Shown here one piece after another: positions 45,446-54,487 of a stretch of 64,000 nucleotides of DNA (position 1 is the first letter of the stretch; each line of letters opens with the position of its first letter). The stretch lies in NCBI RefSeq assembly GCF_004341105.1, contig NZ_SLZK01000003.1, positions 1-64,000 on the forward strand. The letters are read 5' to 3'. The stretch is from Rhizobium sp. BK418. Its GTDB lineage: Bacteria; Pseudomonadota; Alphaproteobacteria; Rhizobiales; Rhizobiaceae. The position numbers and the translations under genes are program-made. The notes under the pieces are model-generated. The model did no database searches, had not been told where the DNA came from, and saw only the letters and a program-made list of their open reading frames with translations.

Positions 45446-46368
45446 GCTTCGGGACCGACGCAAAGGGCGTCTACGCAATCGCAACCACGCCGTTCCTGCA
45501 GGACGGCACCCTCGACCCGCCGTCGATCGATCGGCTGACCGACTTCTATCAGGATAGTGGCGTCACCGGCATGACGATCCTCGGTATCATGGGCGAAGCG
45601 CCGAAGCTGGAGCCCGCTGAATCGCGGGCGATCATCCGCCAGGTCGTCGGTCGCTCGACGGTGCCGGTCGTCGTCGGCGTCTCGGCGCCGGGTTTTGCGG
45701 CGATGCGCTCGCTTGCCCGGGATGCGATGGACATGGGGGCCGCCGGTGTCATGATCGCGCCGCCACCGGCGCTCCGCACCGACGAGCAGATCGTCCAATA
45801 TTTTGCGCAGGCGGTCGAAGCCATCGGTACTGACGTTCCCTGGGTACTGCAGGATTACCCGCTAACGCTGACGGTCGTTATGTCGGCGAGCGTGATTGCG
45901 AAGATCATTTCCGATCACCCCTCCTGCGTTATGCTCAAGCATGAGGACTGGCCGGGGCTGGAGAAGATTTCGAAGCTGCGCGCCATGCAGAAAGCCGGCG
46001 AGTTGCGGCCTTTCTCGATCCTTTGCGGCAATGGCGGCATGTTCCTCGATTTCGAACCGGAACGCGGCGCGGACGGCGCCATGACCGGCTACGGTTTCCC
46101 CGATATGCTGGTCGAACTGGTTGGCCTCTTTGCTGCCGGCAAACGTGACGACGCGCATGATCTTTTCGACGCGCATCTGCCGTTGATCCGCTATGAACAG
46201 CAGCTCGGCATCGGTCTCGCCGTGCGCAAGCATGTGCTCATGCGCCGGGGTGTCATCGCCTCGGATGCGCAACGCAAACCCGGAAGTGCGCTCAGTGCCA
46301 CGGCGCGCGCCGAGGTCGATTATCTGCTGCGCCGTCTCGCGCGGCACGATCCGCGCGCACCCGTCTGA
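45442..46368 (+). CDS. DapA-family aldolase/lyase
   Basis: A 308-residue DHDPS/NAL-family enzyme. The Schiff-base Lys is in VMLKHEDWPG and the helper Tyr in VLQDYPLTLTV. The pyruvate-loop residues GIMGEAPKL near residue 45 are shifted from the usual GTTGE. It is thus a divergent member probably acting on a 2-keto acid with a different side chain. The ATG at 45442 overlaps the RraA stop (ATGA). It is the last gene of the SDR operon and converges with the hydroxyacid dehydrogenase. Confidence 0.82.
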   Translation: MSFGTDAKGVYAIATTPFLQDGTLDPPSIDRLTDFYQDSGVTGMTILGIMGEAPKLEPAESRAIIRQVVGRSTVPVVVGVSAPGFAAMRSLARDAMDMGAAGVMIAPPPALRTDEQIVQYFAQAVEAIGTDVPWVLQDYPLTLTVVMSASVIAKIISDHPSCVMLKHEDWPGLEKISKLRAMQKAGELRPFSILCGNGGMFLDFEPERGADGAMTGYGFPDMLVELVGLFAAGKRDDAHDLFDAHLPLIRYEQQLGIGLAVRKHVLMRRGVIASDAQRKPGSALSATARAEVDYLLRRLARHDPRAPV

Positions 46369-46373
46369 CGGGA

Positions 46374-46400
46374 TGGCTCCTCGCGTTACGCGGGGAACCA
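46374..46400. terminator. Convergent stem-loop between DapA-like and dehydrogenase genes
   Basis: TGGCTCCTCGCG (46374-46385) pairs with CGCGGGGAACCA (46389-46400) through 10 Watson-Crick pairs, one G-T pair and one mismatch around a 3-nt loop. It lies in the 39-bp gap between two convergent stop codons. No T-run is present on either side, so it may be a bidirectional stabilising stem rather than a strong intrinsic terminator. Confidence 0.5.
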
Positions 46401-46407
46401 TTGATGT

Positions 46408-47367
46408 TCAGAATGCGGGTTCGACCTCCGTCCCGCACAGTGCAGCAATGATGTTGTCTGCGGTCTGAAGCCCCGTCCGCTCGACGGCAGCCGTCGTCTG
46501 CGAGGCGATATGCGGCGTCAGGATGACGTTCGGCGCTTTCAGCAGCGGATTTTCCGGATTGATCGGCTCTTCCGAAAAAGTGTCGAAGGCAGCGCCCGCA
46601 AGCTTGCCGGAATGCAGCGCTGCGGCAACGGCTCGCTCATCCACCAATGCGCCGCGGGCTGTGTTGATCAGCAGCGCGCCTGCTTTCATCCGGCTGATCG
46701 CTGCCGCGCCGATAAGGCCCGCTGTTTCCGGCTTTGCAGGGCAATGGAGGCTGATGATATCGGCTGTTTCCAATAGCTCCTCGAAGGCAACCGCGGTCAC
46801 GGGAAGGCCTTCCGTACGCGGTGCGCCACCCGGTCTCGCGGCAATCACCCTCATGCCCAGCGCATGCGCCATTGTCGCCAGTCGTCCGCCGATAAGGCCG
46901 AGTCCGACGATGCCAAGCGTTCTGCCTGAAAGTTCGCGGCTCTGATACCCACCTCGGTCCCAATGACCGTTTCGCATGCGATCGCTCAGCCGCGGTAAGT
47001 CTCGGCCCAGAGCCATGACCATCGAAAGCGCCAGTTCGGCAACCGCACTGGCGCCGGCTTCCCCGGCCGTCGTGACCGCGACACCGGCATCGCGGGCGGC
47101 TTGCAGATCGACGCTATCGACGCCAGCGCCGTGCTTGGCGATGATCTTCAGAGAGGTTGCCGTTTCGATGATCCGGCGCGTGATCGGCGGGTTGCCGCGC
47201 AACAGGATTGCGTGGATCGGTCGCTTACTGACGGCTTCGAGGAGAGCCCGCTCGTCCGGCATCGCATTGGTGAATTCGAGTGAGATGCCAGCCTGTTCCA
47301 ATCTTTCGCAGGCTGGTTTCGCCAGCGCATTGCTGGTCACGAGCACGCGGTATTTTTCTTGCCTCAT
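46408..47367 (-). CDS. D-2-hydroxyacid dehydrogenase family protein
   Basis: A 319-residue NAD-dependent D-isomer hydroxyacid dehydrogenase. The Rossmann motif GLGLIGGRLA is near residue 150. The catalytic Arg is in NTARGALVD, the acid Glu in FSEEPINPENPL and the His in LTPHIAS. Phosphoglycerate and glyoxylate dehydrogenases share this layout. AGGGA precedes the ATG at 47367; a GTG six bases upstream is the alternative. It is separated by 80 bp from the two-HTH LysR gene on the same strand. It may act on the SDR-RraA-DapA pathway or be independent. Confidence 0.87.
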   Translation of the reverse strand: MRQEKYRVLVTSNALAKPACERLEQAGISLEFTNAMPDERALLEAVSKRPIHAILLRGNPPITRRIIETATSLKIIAKHGAGVDSVDLQAARDAGVAVTTAGEAGASAVAELALSMVMALGRDLPRLSDRMRNGHWDRGGYQSRELSGRTLGIVGLGLIGGRLATMAHALGMRVIAARPGGAPRTEGLPVTAVAFEELLETADIISLHCPAKPETAGLIGAAAISRMKAGALLINTARGALVDERAVAAALHSGKLAGAAFDTFSEEPINPENPLLKAPNVILTPHIASQTTAAVERTGLQTADNIIAALCGTEVEPAF

Positions 47368-47447
47368 ATGCACTTTCCCTGAGGGTCAGGCGCAGCAACA
47401 TATTGCGTTGTGTCGCTTGCCGAAAGTCCGGAAGAGGGACGCAAAGA

Positions 47448-48644
47448 CTAGTCCAGCCCTAGCGAGTACTCCCTCAATAAAGTCAGAAATTCTGCCTGAA
47501 GGGCTGTCGGCAGCCAGTGGCAGCGCAACGTGACGCCGACAGGGCGGCGGGAAGCCGGCAGCGGATAATTGATCACGGAGAGGAAGCCCGCCTGCAGTTC
47601 ATAGCGGATCTGATGGCGGGAGAGCAGGGCCAGATGATCGGATTTCAGGAGCACGCCCCTGATCGCATTGAGCGACCCGGTTTCGATGCTCTGGCGTGCA
47701 GGCTTGTCTGCAGGAAAGCTCGCGGCCATGGCGTTGAAGGTCTCGCGCGAAGGCGTGTCACGGCGGGCGACGACCCAGGGATAGTCCGCGAGATCCTTCG
47801 AAGCGATCTCCCGGCACTGTTTCAGCGGATGGTCGGCCCGTCCGACGATGCTGAGTTCGAAATCGAAGAGTGGCTCCTGACGCAGTGTCTTGGAGACAAG
47901 GTTCTTTCGCAACGCGCCGACGAGGATATCGATACGGCCACGCTCGAGGGCGTCAATCAGGACTTCATAACTGCCTTCCATGATTTCGAAGCGCGCATGC
48001 GGATAGCGGTTGGCGAGAAGAGCGATTACGTCGGGTACGAGGAAAGTGCGGGTCAGCGGCAGCGTGCCGATCGAAATACGGCCGGCATAGTGGTTGCGAG
48101 CCTCCAGGAGTTCATCACGCAGGCTTTCGAATTCGGAAAGTGTCAGGCTGAACCAGCGAGCGGCGGAAAGTCCGTTGGAGGTCAGGCGGACATTCCTGCC
48201 GGAGTTTTCGAAGAGGGGAATGCCGATCGTAGCTTCTGCTTCGCGGGCGGCGCGCTGCACGGCTGGTTCTGATAGTTCCAGCATGCGGGCAGCGGCGCTG
48301 AAACTGCCGTGCTCGGCAAAACCCGTGATGGCGTGCAGGTGCGACCACGTCAGACGCGTTTCGATGATACCGCTCGCCGCTTTTGCTATCAGCGTACAGG
48401 CCTGGTGGATGAGGTCACAAAGGCGGCGCAACCGCTGCAGGGCGATCGTTCCTTCCGCCGTTAGCGCCATGGCGTCGCGCGCGATAAGGGGCGCGTCCAG
48501 AAACTCCTCCAGTCGTCGCAAGGCCTGTGAGGCTGCCGGCTGGGTGATGCCGAGGGTACCTGCCGCCGATGTCAGCGAGCCGGTCTCGGCGCAAGCGACG
48601 AATAGCCTGATGTGGCGGAGGTTCGGATGGGTCGGCGTCGGCAT
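47448..48644 (-). CDS. LysR-type regulator with two N-terminal HTH domains
   Basis: A 398-residue regulator, about 100 longer than usual. Residues 8-66 form one LysR HTH (FVACAETGSLTSAAGTLGIT, QPAASQALRRLE). Residues 98-158 form a second, diverged copy (ITGFAEHGSFSAAARMLELS, EPAVQRAAREAE). A normal substrate-binding domain follows from about 190. AGGAAG precedes the ATG at 48644. It is 32 bp after metF on the same strand and faces away from the gallate operon at 50014, so it probably regulates that operon or the methyl-handling genes. Confidence 0.85.
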   Translation of the reverse strand: MPTPTHPNLRHIRLFVACAETGSLTSAAGTLGITQPAASQALRRLEEFLDAPLIARDAMALTAEGTIALQRLRRLCDLIHQACTLIAKAASGIIETRLTWSHLHAITGFAEHGSFSAAARMLELSEPAVQRAAREAEATIGIPLFENSGRNVRLTSNGLSAARWFSLTLSEFESLRDELLEARNHYAGRISIGTLPLTRTFLVPDVIALLANRYPHARFEIMEGSYEVLIDALERGRIDILVGALRKNLVSKTLRQEPLFDFELSIVGRADHPLKQCREIASKDLADYPWVVARRDTPSRETFNAMAASFPADKPARQSIETGSLNAIRGVLLKSDHLALLSRHQIRYELQAGFLSVINYPLPASRRPVGVTLRCHWLPTALQAEFLTLLREYSLGLD

Positions 48645-48676
48645 GGATCTTCCTGAAAGCCCGCGGCCGGGCGCCA

Positions 48677-49597
48677 TCAGGGTAGCGCGATAGGTGTTTC
48701 GACGGAACGGTGTTTGTTCATCCAGTCTGCCGCCACCTGGATGCCGCCTAGAGGGAAGATGTGCAGCCGGCTGATGAGGCTTTCCGGCTTTCTCGCCTTA
48801 TGATCGGCAAGGGCAGCGACGAGATCGGTTGGTTCATAGGGAAGCAGCAGTTTGCTTATGTCCATGGCGCGCTTATGCAGCACCTTCATGGATGGACCGA
48901 TACCGCAGGAGATCGCGTATTTGATCAATGTCTGGAGTTTTGCCGGGCCGGCGATGCCGATATGAATGGGCATTGTGACACCGGCCTCCTGAATACGCTC
49001 CGCCCAGTCGATGACAGGTTGAGCGTCGAAGGTGAACTGGGTTGTGAGGGCGAGTTTCGCATCGGTTCGAGAAGCGAAATCCTGCTTCCAGCGGAGTGCC
49101 TGATCGGCAAGGGCAGTCGATCCGTCCGGATCGACATCACGGCTGCCCTCCGGATGGCCGGCAAAATGCAGATGCGTGAAGCCGTGATGATCGAAAAGGC
49201 CGGTCTCGATCAATTGCATCGAGCTGTGAAAATCGCCTATGGGCGTAACCCTGCCGCCGCCGAGCAGCAGCGCCTGGCGGACATTGGCTTCGCTGCGGTA
49301 GCGTGCGAGCCACTCTGCCAGCGTGCTGCGATCGGGAATGCTGCGGGCCGGGATATGCGGCATGACTGGAAAACCCTGCGCGTTCAGCCGCCTTGCCGTC
49401 GTCACCATGTCCTCGATCGGGGTTCCGTCGAGGTGTGCGATATAGACACGTGTCCCGATCGGCAGAAGCGCGCGGAAATCATCGATCTTAGCGGCGGTGC
49501 GCGGCATGATCTCGATCGACCAGCCGGCGAGCATGTCTGCGAATTCCGGTTCCGGAGCGTGCCCTCTCGACTTGCCGGCGAAATTTAGTAAGGCCAT
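48677..49597 (-). CDS. Methylenetetrahydrofolate reductase family protein (MetF-like)
   Basis: A 306-residue TIM-barrel flavoprotein. It has SIEIMPRTAAKIDDF near the N-terminus, HIPARSI near residue 85, LLLGGGR for FAD and the conserved TQFTFDAQPVIDW. In LigM-type demethylation the product 5-methyl-THF must be re-oxidised, and MetF homologues encoded with ligM do this. The ATG at 49597 has GAGCGAGGAA upstream; a longer N-terminus is unlikely. A perfect ATGTATACAT palindrome starts 37 bp upstream. It may be dedicated to methyl salvage rather than methionine synthesis. Confidence 0.85.
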   Translation of the reverse strand: MALLNFAGKSRGHAPEPEFADMLAGWSIEIMPRTAAKIDDFRALLPIGTRVYIAHLDGTPIEDMVTTARRLNAQGFPVMPHIPARSIPDRSTLAEWLARYRSEANVRQALLLGGGRVTPIGDFHSSMQLIETGLFDHHGFTHLHFAGHPEGSRDVDPDGSTALADQALRWKQDFASRTDAKLALTTQFTFDAQPVIDWAERIQEAGVTMPIHIGIAGPAKLQTLIKYAISCGIGPSMKVLHKRAMDISKLLLPYEPTDLVAALADHKARKPESLISRLHIFPLGGIQVAADWMNKHRSVETPIALP

Positions 49598-49633
49598 TTC
49601 CTCGCTCCCTTCGAGCGCTCCTCCGCACTTCAA

Positions 49634-49645
49634 AATGTATACATT
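49634..49645. promoter_or_regulatory. ATGTATACAT operator of metF
   Basis: AATGTATACATT is a perfect 12-bp palindrome starting 37 bp ahead of the metF start. The core ATGTATACAT is repeated exactly ahead of the hydrolase-ligAB unit (56736) and of ligM (57760). A related GTATGCAT lies at 49721-49728 and ATGCATAC at 56810-56817. The remaining gap (49646-49967) holds no convincing gene. The FCD regulator at 56906 is the predicted binder. Confidence 0.7.
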
Positions 49646-49967
49646 ACAAAGTCAAATTCAATCATTATGAGTCGATATTCGTATTAATTGCCGAAATTCA
49701 GCAGGCATATCGCATTATAAGTATGCATTCTGTCGCGGAAATGGGAACTGAATTGCATGAAAGCGGCCTGATCCGCGACAGTTTCTGGCCGGGTCGGTGG
49801 TCGTCGGAGGAGAGTTTTGGCGGCCGTCCTTTCCGCCCGCTTCCATGGTCATCTGTAACCCCAGCTTATGACCCGTCAGCAGAACTAAATTGTCTGTTGC
49901 CGACATCCTTCCTAGTGTTTTCGACAGCAAACGAATGTGGAGGCGGTCGCCCGCGAGGAGGATCATC

Positions 49968-50033
49968 ATGAGATTTTTGAAGGCCGGCGAGGCGGCTACC
50001 AGGGATTTGTCGCATGACCGAATCCTGCTTTGA
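49968..50033 (+). CDS. Possible 21-residue leader peptide overlapping the dioxygenase start
   Basis: A strong GAGGAGG site stands 6 bp before ATG 49968. The frame encodes 21 residues (MRFLKAGEAATRDLSHDRIL, then Leu) and stops at 50033, 20 bp inside the next gene in another frame. The dioxygenase itself has no good ribosome site, so translation of this short frame may re-load ribosomes on it. Alternatively it is the vestige of a lost gene. Confidence 0.4.
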   Translation: MRFLKAGEAATRDLSHDRILL

Positions 50034-50973
50034 TGTCGCCCATCTCGGGCATGTGGAGCTCTATAGCGACCGTTTCGAGCAAAGCCTCGATTTCTTCACG
50101 CGGGTCTACGGGCTCACCCCCAGCCTGATCGAAGACGGCGTCGCCTATCTGCGTGCCTTCGACGATTACGAATTCCACACGTTGAAGCTTGTGCGCCACC
50201 ATACGACCGGTGTCGGCCATGTCGGCTATCGCACCTGGTCGCCGGAAGCCCTGGAACGGCGGGTGAAGGCGATCGAAAAGATGGGCTGCGGTATCGGCTG
50301 GGTGGAGGGCGATGCGGGGCATGGGCGTGCCTATCGCTTCACCGATCCGGACGGCCATATTTTCGAGCTCTATTACGACACGCAAATCTATGAGGCGCCC
50401 GAGGGCGAGCGTCCGGCGCTGAAGAATATCGCGCAGCGCTACCATGGCCGTGGCTGCTGCCCGCGTCGGCTCGATCATATCAATCTGCTTGCAAGCGATG
50501 TCAGGGCGATCCGTGATTTCATGACCAGGGCGCTCGGCAGCCGGGTGACGGAGCAGATCCAGCTCGACAACGGACGGCTTGGCGGCTGCTGGTTCACGGT
50601 CAACAACAAGACCTATGATATCGCCTATTCCGAGGACCATACGGGGGCGAGGGGTCGTTTCCACCATGTCACCTATGCGGTCGATCAGCGCGAGGACATA
50701 CTGCGTGCCGCAGATATCTTCCTGGAAAACGGGGTTCATATCGAAACTGGACCGCACAAGCACGCAATCCAGGGCACCTTCTTCCTCTATGTCTGGGAGC
50801 CGGCGGGCAATCGCGTCGAGCTCGCCAACGCCGGCGCGCGGCTGATCCTGAGGCCCGACTGGCCGACCGTCACCTGGACGGAGACGGAACGCAAGAAGGG
50901 TCAGGCCTGGGGCCTGAAGACGATCGAAACATTTCATACGCATGGCACGCCGCCTGTGGCGAGGAAGGACTAG
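50014..50973 (+). CDS. Type I extradiol ring-cleavage dioxygenase (VOC superfamily)
   Basis: A 319-residue two-domain catechol 2,3-dioxygenase-like enzyme. In the C-terminal VOC half the Fe(II) ligands are His155 (LDHINLL), His217 or His218 (RFHHVTY) and Glu269 (NRVEL), with Tyr259 in FLYVWEP as in relatives. The N-terminal domain lacks the metal set. It is the first gene of the operon with galB, galC and galD homologues, so it may open a catechol related to the gallate pathway. The start has only a weak ribosome site, but a strong short frame precedes it. No equivalent is part of the canonical gallate pathway. Confidence 0.86.
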   Translation: MTESCFDVAHLGHVELYSDRFEQSLDFFTRVYGLTPSLIEDGVAYLRAFDDYEFHTLKLVRHHTTGVGHVGYRTWSPEALERRVKAIEKMGCGIGWVEGDAGHGRAYRFTDPDGHIFELYYDTQIYEAPEGERPALKNIAQRYHGRGCCPRRLDHINLLASDVRAIRDFMTRALGSRVTEQIQLDNGRLGGCWFTVNNKTYDIAYSEDHTGARGRFHHVTYAVDQREDILRAADIFLENGVHIETGPHKHAIQGTFFLYVWEPAGNRVELANAGARLILRPDWPTVTWTETERKKGQAWGLKTIETFHTHGTPPVARKD

Positions 50974-50976
50974 TTC

Positions 50977-51705
50977 ATGGCAAAGACGGCCTTGGTCATC
51001 AGCGCCCATTCAGCGGACTTCGTCTGGCGCTGCGGCGGCGCGATCGCGCTGCATCAGGAAAAGGGTTACGAGGTCACCGTCCTCTGCCTGTCCTACGGCG
51101 AACGCGGCGAGAGCGCCAAGCTCTGGAAGAATGCCGGGATGACGCTGGAGAAGGTGAAGGCGGGGCGGCGCGTCGAGGCCGAAAATGCGGCCAAGGCGCT
51201 TGGTGTGCACGATATCCAGTTCTTCGATCTCGGCGACTATCCGCTGGTCGTCGATCAGGAGGCAAAGTTCCGGCTGGTCGATGTGATCCGTGCCGTGCAG
51301 CCGGAATTCATGCTCAGCCATTCCAAGTGGGATCCCTACAATACCGATCACATGTATGCGACGCAGGTGGCGCTCGAAGCTCGGATGATCGCGCAGGCCT
51401 GGGGGCATAATCCCGGCGAGAAGATCCTCGGTGCACCACAGCTCTATCTCTTCGAGCCGCACCAGACCGAGCAGATGGAATGGAAGCCTGACGTCTTCCT
51501 CGATATTTCACCGGTCTGGGAGAAGAAGTGGGCGGCGATCCAGTGCATGGAGGGGCAGGAACACCTCTGGCAATATTACAAGAACGTCGCAGAAAACCGC
51601 GGCAACCACTTCATGCGCAATTCCGGCGGTCAATCGGGCGGCCGCAAGGCGACGCATGCTGAAGGCTTCCAGTCCGTCTTCCCGCGAACCGTGGATGAAC
51701 TCTGA
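50977..51705 (+). CDS. galB: 4-oxalomesaconate hydratase (GalB-like, PIG-L/LmbE fold)
   Basis: A 242-residue metal hydrolase-fold enzyme. It starts [20 protein letters not shown]; the AHSAD pattern replaces the AHPDD of deacetylases, as I recall for the GalB group. The signature [15 protein letters not shown] near residue 38 and [13 protein letters not shown] near 110 match GalB, which hydrates 4-oxalomesaconate to 4-carboxy-4-hydroxy-2-oxoadipate. GAGGAAGG precedes the ATG. It follows the dioxygenase by 3 bp and overlaps the galC start (TGATG). Confidence 0.92.
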   Translation: MAKTALVISAHSADFVWRCGGAIALHQEKGYEVTVLCLSYGERGESAKLWKNAGMTLEKVKAGRRVEAENAAKALGVHDIQFFDLGDYPLVVDQEAKFRLVDVIRAVQPEFMLSHSKWDPYNTDHMYATQVALEARMIAQAWGHNPGEKILGAPQLYLFEPHQTEQMEWKPDVFLDISPVWEKKWAAIQCMEGQEHLWQYYKNVAENRGNHFMRNSGGQSGGRKATHAEGFQSVFPRTVDEL

Positions 51706-52376
51706 TGAGTGTCGTCGTTCAGAACATCGAGCGGGCGGAGCAGTCCGTCATCGATCGCCTCGCTGCCTGCGGGGTGGCGACCGTGCATGAGGCGCAGGGT
51801 CGCAAGGGACTGCTTGCGAGCTACATGCGGCCGATTTATCCAGGCGCTAGGATTGCGGCGAGCGCCGTTACCATTTCCGCGCCTGCAGGCGACAACTGGA
51901 TGCTGCATGTGGCCATCGAACAGATCAGGGAAGGAGATCTCCTGCTGCTCGCCCCGACCAGCCCTTGCGAGGATGGCTATTTCGGCGATCTCTTGGCAAC
52001 GTCGGCCATGGCAAGAGGCTGCCGCGGGCTCGTGGTCGACGCCGGTGTGCGCGACGTTGCCGATCTCAAGACGATGAATTTCCCGGTCTGGTCCAAGGCG
52101 ATCTTTGCGCAGGGCACGGTCAAGGAGACGCTGGGTTCGGTCAATATTCCAGTCGTCTGCGCCGGCGCGCTGGTCAATCCCGGCGACGTTGTGGTCGCCG
52201 ATGACGACGGGGTCTGCGTCGTGCGGCGGGAAGAGGCGGCCGAGGTTGCCGCAAAGGCGGAGCAGCGTGTTGCGGCAGAAGAAGACAAGCGGCGGCGGCT
52301 TGCCGCCGGCGAACTCGGTCTTGATATCTATAAGATGCGGGAGCGACTGGCGGAGAAGGGGCTGAAATATGTCTAA
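51705..52376 (+). CDS. galC: 4-carboxy-4-hydroxy-2-oxoadipate aldolase (GalC/LigK-like)
   Basis: A 223-residue RraA/HMG-aldolase family enzyme. The metal and catalytic region reads [20 protein letters not shown] then [10 protein letters not shown], with Arg and Asp of the class II pyruvate aldolases. It splits the C7 acid to pyruvate plus oxaloacetate, the last step of the gallate/protocatechuate 4,5-cleavage route. The ATG overlaps the galB stop (TGATG). The C-terminal helix region is rich in Ala, Glu and Arg. It is followed by galD with an eight-base overlap. Confidence 0.9.
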   Translation: MSVVVQNIERAEQSVIDRLAACGVATVHEAQGRKGLLASYMRPIYPGARIAASAVTISAPAGDNWMLHVAIEQIREGDLLLLAPTSPCEDGYFGDLLATSAMARGCRGLVVDAGVRDVADLKTMNFPVWSKAIFAQGTVKETLGSVNIPVVCAGALVNPGDVVVADDDGVCVVRREEAAEVAAKAEQRVAAEEDKRRRLAAGELGLDIYKMRERLAEKGLKYV

Positions 52377-53427
52377 GCCCATTGCGCCAGAGGGTGTACG
52401 CTGCATGTGGATGCGCGGCGGCACGTCCAAGGGCGGCTATTTTCTGGCAGAAGACCTGCCGAAGGACCGCGATGATTTTCTGCTCCGCGTCATGGGGTCG
52501 CCCGATCCACGGCAGATCGACGGTATGGGAGGTGCAGACCCCCTGACGTCCAAGGTGGCCGTGATAAAACGGTCGGAGCGGTTCGGCGTCGACGTTGATT
52601 ACCTCTTCCTGCAGGTTTTCGTCGATGAGCCAATCGTCACCGATGCGCAGAACTGCGGCAACATCCTTGCCGGTGTCGGACCCTTCGCCATCGAGCGCGG
52701 CCTGATCGAGGCTGGGGATGGGCAGACGGATGTGCGCATCTTCATGGAAAATACCGGCCAGATCGCTACCGCGAAGATATCAACGCCGGGTCGTCGCGTG
52801 ACCTATGCAGGGGATGCCCGTATCGACGGCGTGCCGGGCGCGGCAGCTGCAGTGCCGATCACTTTTGCCGATACCGCGGGTTCGAGCTGCGGTGCGCTTC
52901 TGCCGACGGGGCACGCGGTCGATATCATGGAAGGTATCGCGTGCACGCTGATCGACAACGGTATGCCCTGTGTCGTCATGCTGGCCAGCGATCTCGGCAT
53001 CGCGGGTACGGAAACGCCTGACGAGCTCGAAGCCAATAAGGAACTGCGGTCGAAGCTTGAGGCGATCCGGCTAAAGGCCGGACCGAAGATGAATCTCGGT
53101 GATGTCACGAAGAAATCGGTGCCGAAGATGACCATGATCTCGCCTGCAAAAGCCGGCGGTGCAATCTCGACGCGCACCTTCATTCCGCATCGTTGCCATG
53201 ATGCGATCGGCGTGCTCGGTGCCGTCAGTGTGGCAACGGCCTGCCTGCTGCCGGAAGGCCCGGCAGCAGAACTGGCTGTCGTGCCCGATGGCGGCGAGAA
53301 GCTGATCTCGGTCGAGCATCCGACCGGCGAGATGAGCGTGATTGCAACGGTCAGGGATGGTGTGGTGACTGGTGCGGCCGTGCTGCGCACCGCTCGCAAG
53401 CTTTTTGATGGATATGTCTTTGCATAG
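52369..53427 (+). CDS. galD: 4-oxalomesaconate tautomerase (GalD/LigU-like, PrpF family)
   Basis: A 352-residue PrpF-family isomerase. The N-terminal motif [17 protein letters not shown] is at residues 13-29, and Cys residues at [16 protein letters not shown] and [11 protein letters not shown] mark the two related halves. The C-terminal [20 protein letters not shown] is typical. GalD and LigU convert the keto/enol forms of 4-oxalomesaconate for GalB. The gene overlaps galC by eight bases. Length is normal. Confidence 0.9.
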   Translation: MSKPIAPEGVRCMWMRGGTSKGGYFLAEDLPKDRDDFLLRVMGSPDPRQIDGMGGADPLTSKVAVIKRSERFGVDVDYLFLQVFVDEPIVTDAQNCGNILAGVGPFAIERGLIEAGDGQTDVRIFMENTGQIATAKISTPGRRVTYAGDARIDGVPGAAAAVPITFADTAGSSCGALLPTGHAVDIMEGIACTLIDNGMPCVVMLASDLGIAGTETPDELEANKELRSKLEAIRLKAGPKMNLGDVTKKSVPKMTMISPAKAGGAISTRTFIPHRCHDAIGVLGAVSVATACLLPEGPAAELAVVPDGGEKLISVEHPTGEMSVIATVRDGVVTGAAVLRTARKLFDGYVFA

Positions 53428-53472
53428 GCGCAGCACGCGGGCGCGACGTGACCCCTGCAGGTGGAGGCTGGC

Positions 53473-54339
53473 ATGAGGATCGGATTTCTTGGGTACGGCG
53501 AAGCGGCGAGGGCATTTCACGAGGGACTCAGCCGGCCTGACCTGCGCTTCATTGCCTATGATATCCTGCTCGCCTCCAATGGAGAGGCCGTGCGGGACGC
53601 GATGCGGACGCGCGGCGCCGAGATTTCGGAGACTATTGCCGGGCTTTCGGCGGCTGACTGGGTGTTCAGCGCCGTCACAGCCGATCAAAGCCTGCTGGCA
53701 ATCGAGCCGCTCCTGCCGAACCTGCGCCAAGGGCAGGTGGTGATCGATATCAATTCGGTCTCTCCCGGCAGAAAGCGGGAAACGGCCGCCGCTGTGGAAG
53801 CGACCGGCGGCGATTATCTCGATATGGCCGTCATGGCGCCGGTGCATCCGCGAAAGCACCAGACGCCGGTACTGCTTGCCGGAGCGCCGGCCGAAAGATT
53901 GTTGCCTGAACTTCTGGGCCTCGGTTTTGCTGCCGAGATTGTAGGCATAGCGCCCGGTGCCGCGACAGCGATCAAGATGGTACGTTCGCTTTTCGTGAAG
54001 GGACTGGAGGCGATCACCGTCGAGGCTTTGCTCGCGGCAAAGGCATCCGGTTGCTACGACGAAATCCTCTCCTCGCTCTCCGGTTCTTTCCCCGGTCTCA
54101 GCTGGCCGCAATTTGCCGAATACCAGATGGAGCGGACGACCCGGCATGGCCGGCGGCGAGCGGCTGAAATGCGAGAGAGTGCCGCAACGCTCAATGCACT
54201 CGGGCTTCGCGGCGGGTTGGCGGCAGAGATCGCCGAAGTGCAGGAGCGCATGGGCGGCTGCGGCGTTGATCAGACCGAAGGATTGGAAGAATCCGTCGCA
54301 CGCGTGCTGGAGCTTCGATTGAAGCCGGACAAGAGCTGA
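53473..54339 (+). CDS. NAD(P)-binding oxidoreductase with DUF1932 domain
   Basis: A 288-residue 3-hydroxyisobutyrate/6-phosphogluconate dehydrogenase-like protein. The Rossmann motif GFLGYGEAARAF is at residues 4-15. The middle has SAVTADQSL and INSVSPGRK, with AIKMVRSLFVKGLEA carrying the catalytic Lys equivalent. The C-terminal helices are of the DUF1932 type. It has no required place in the gallate route, so it may process a side intermediate. GGAGG precedes the ATG at 53473, 45 bp after galD. It is the last gene of this rightward operon. Confidence 0.82.
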   Translation: MRIGFLGYGEAARAFHEGLSRPDLRFIAYDILLASNGEAVRDAMRTRGAEISETIAGLSAADWVFSAVTADQSLLAIEPLLPNLRQGQVVIDINSVSPGRKRETAAAVEATGGDYLDMAVMAPVHPRKHQTPVLLAGAPAERLLPELLGLGFAAEIVGIAPGAATAIKMVRSLFVKGLEAITVEALLAAKASGCYDEILSSLSGSFPGLSWPQFAEYQMERTTRHGRRRAAEMRESAATLNALGLRGGLAAEIAEVQERMGGCGVDQTEGLEESVARVLELRLKPDKS

Positions 54340-54367
54340 GCAAGCAAGGGTCCGTCACGGCTTGGGT

Positions 54368-54440
54368 GAGGGGGCCGTAGCTCGCAAGCGACCGTCCCTC
54401 GCGTTCCGGCCGTTCCCTCTCTTGCTTCGCCGGCCCCCTC
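54368..54440. other. Large inverted repeat between convergent operons
   Basis: GAGGGGGCCG (54368-54377) and CGGCCCCCTC (54431-54440) are exact inverse copies with a 53-nt loop. They lie between the rightward DUF1932 gene and the leftward YciI-like gene. There is no T-run. It probably forms a long stem that protects both transcripts or separates the two operons. Confidence 0.5.
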
Positions 54441-54487
54441 ATCGCCCCTCTCCGGGGCATCCCTACCGCTCCTGGCGGAACCCGGAT

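Noticed and set aside
54368..54440. Strong intrinsic terminator between convergent operons
   Set aside because: The inverted repeat is perfect but the loop is 53 nt and no T-run follows, so it is listed only as a structural element.
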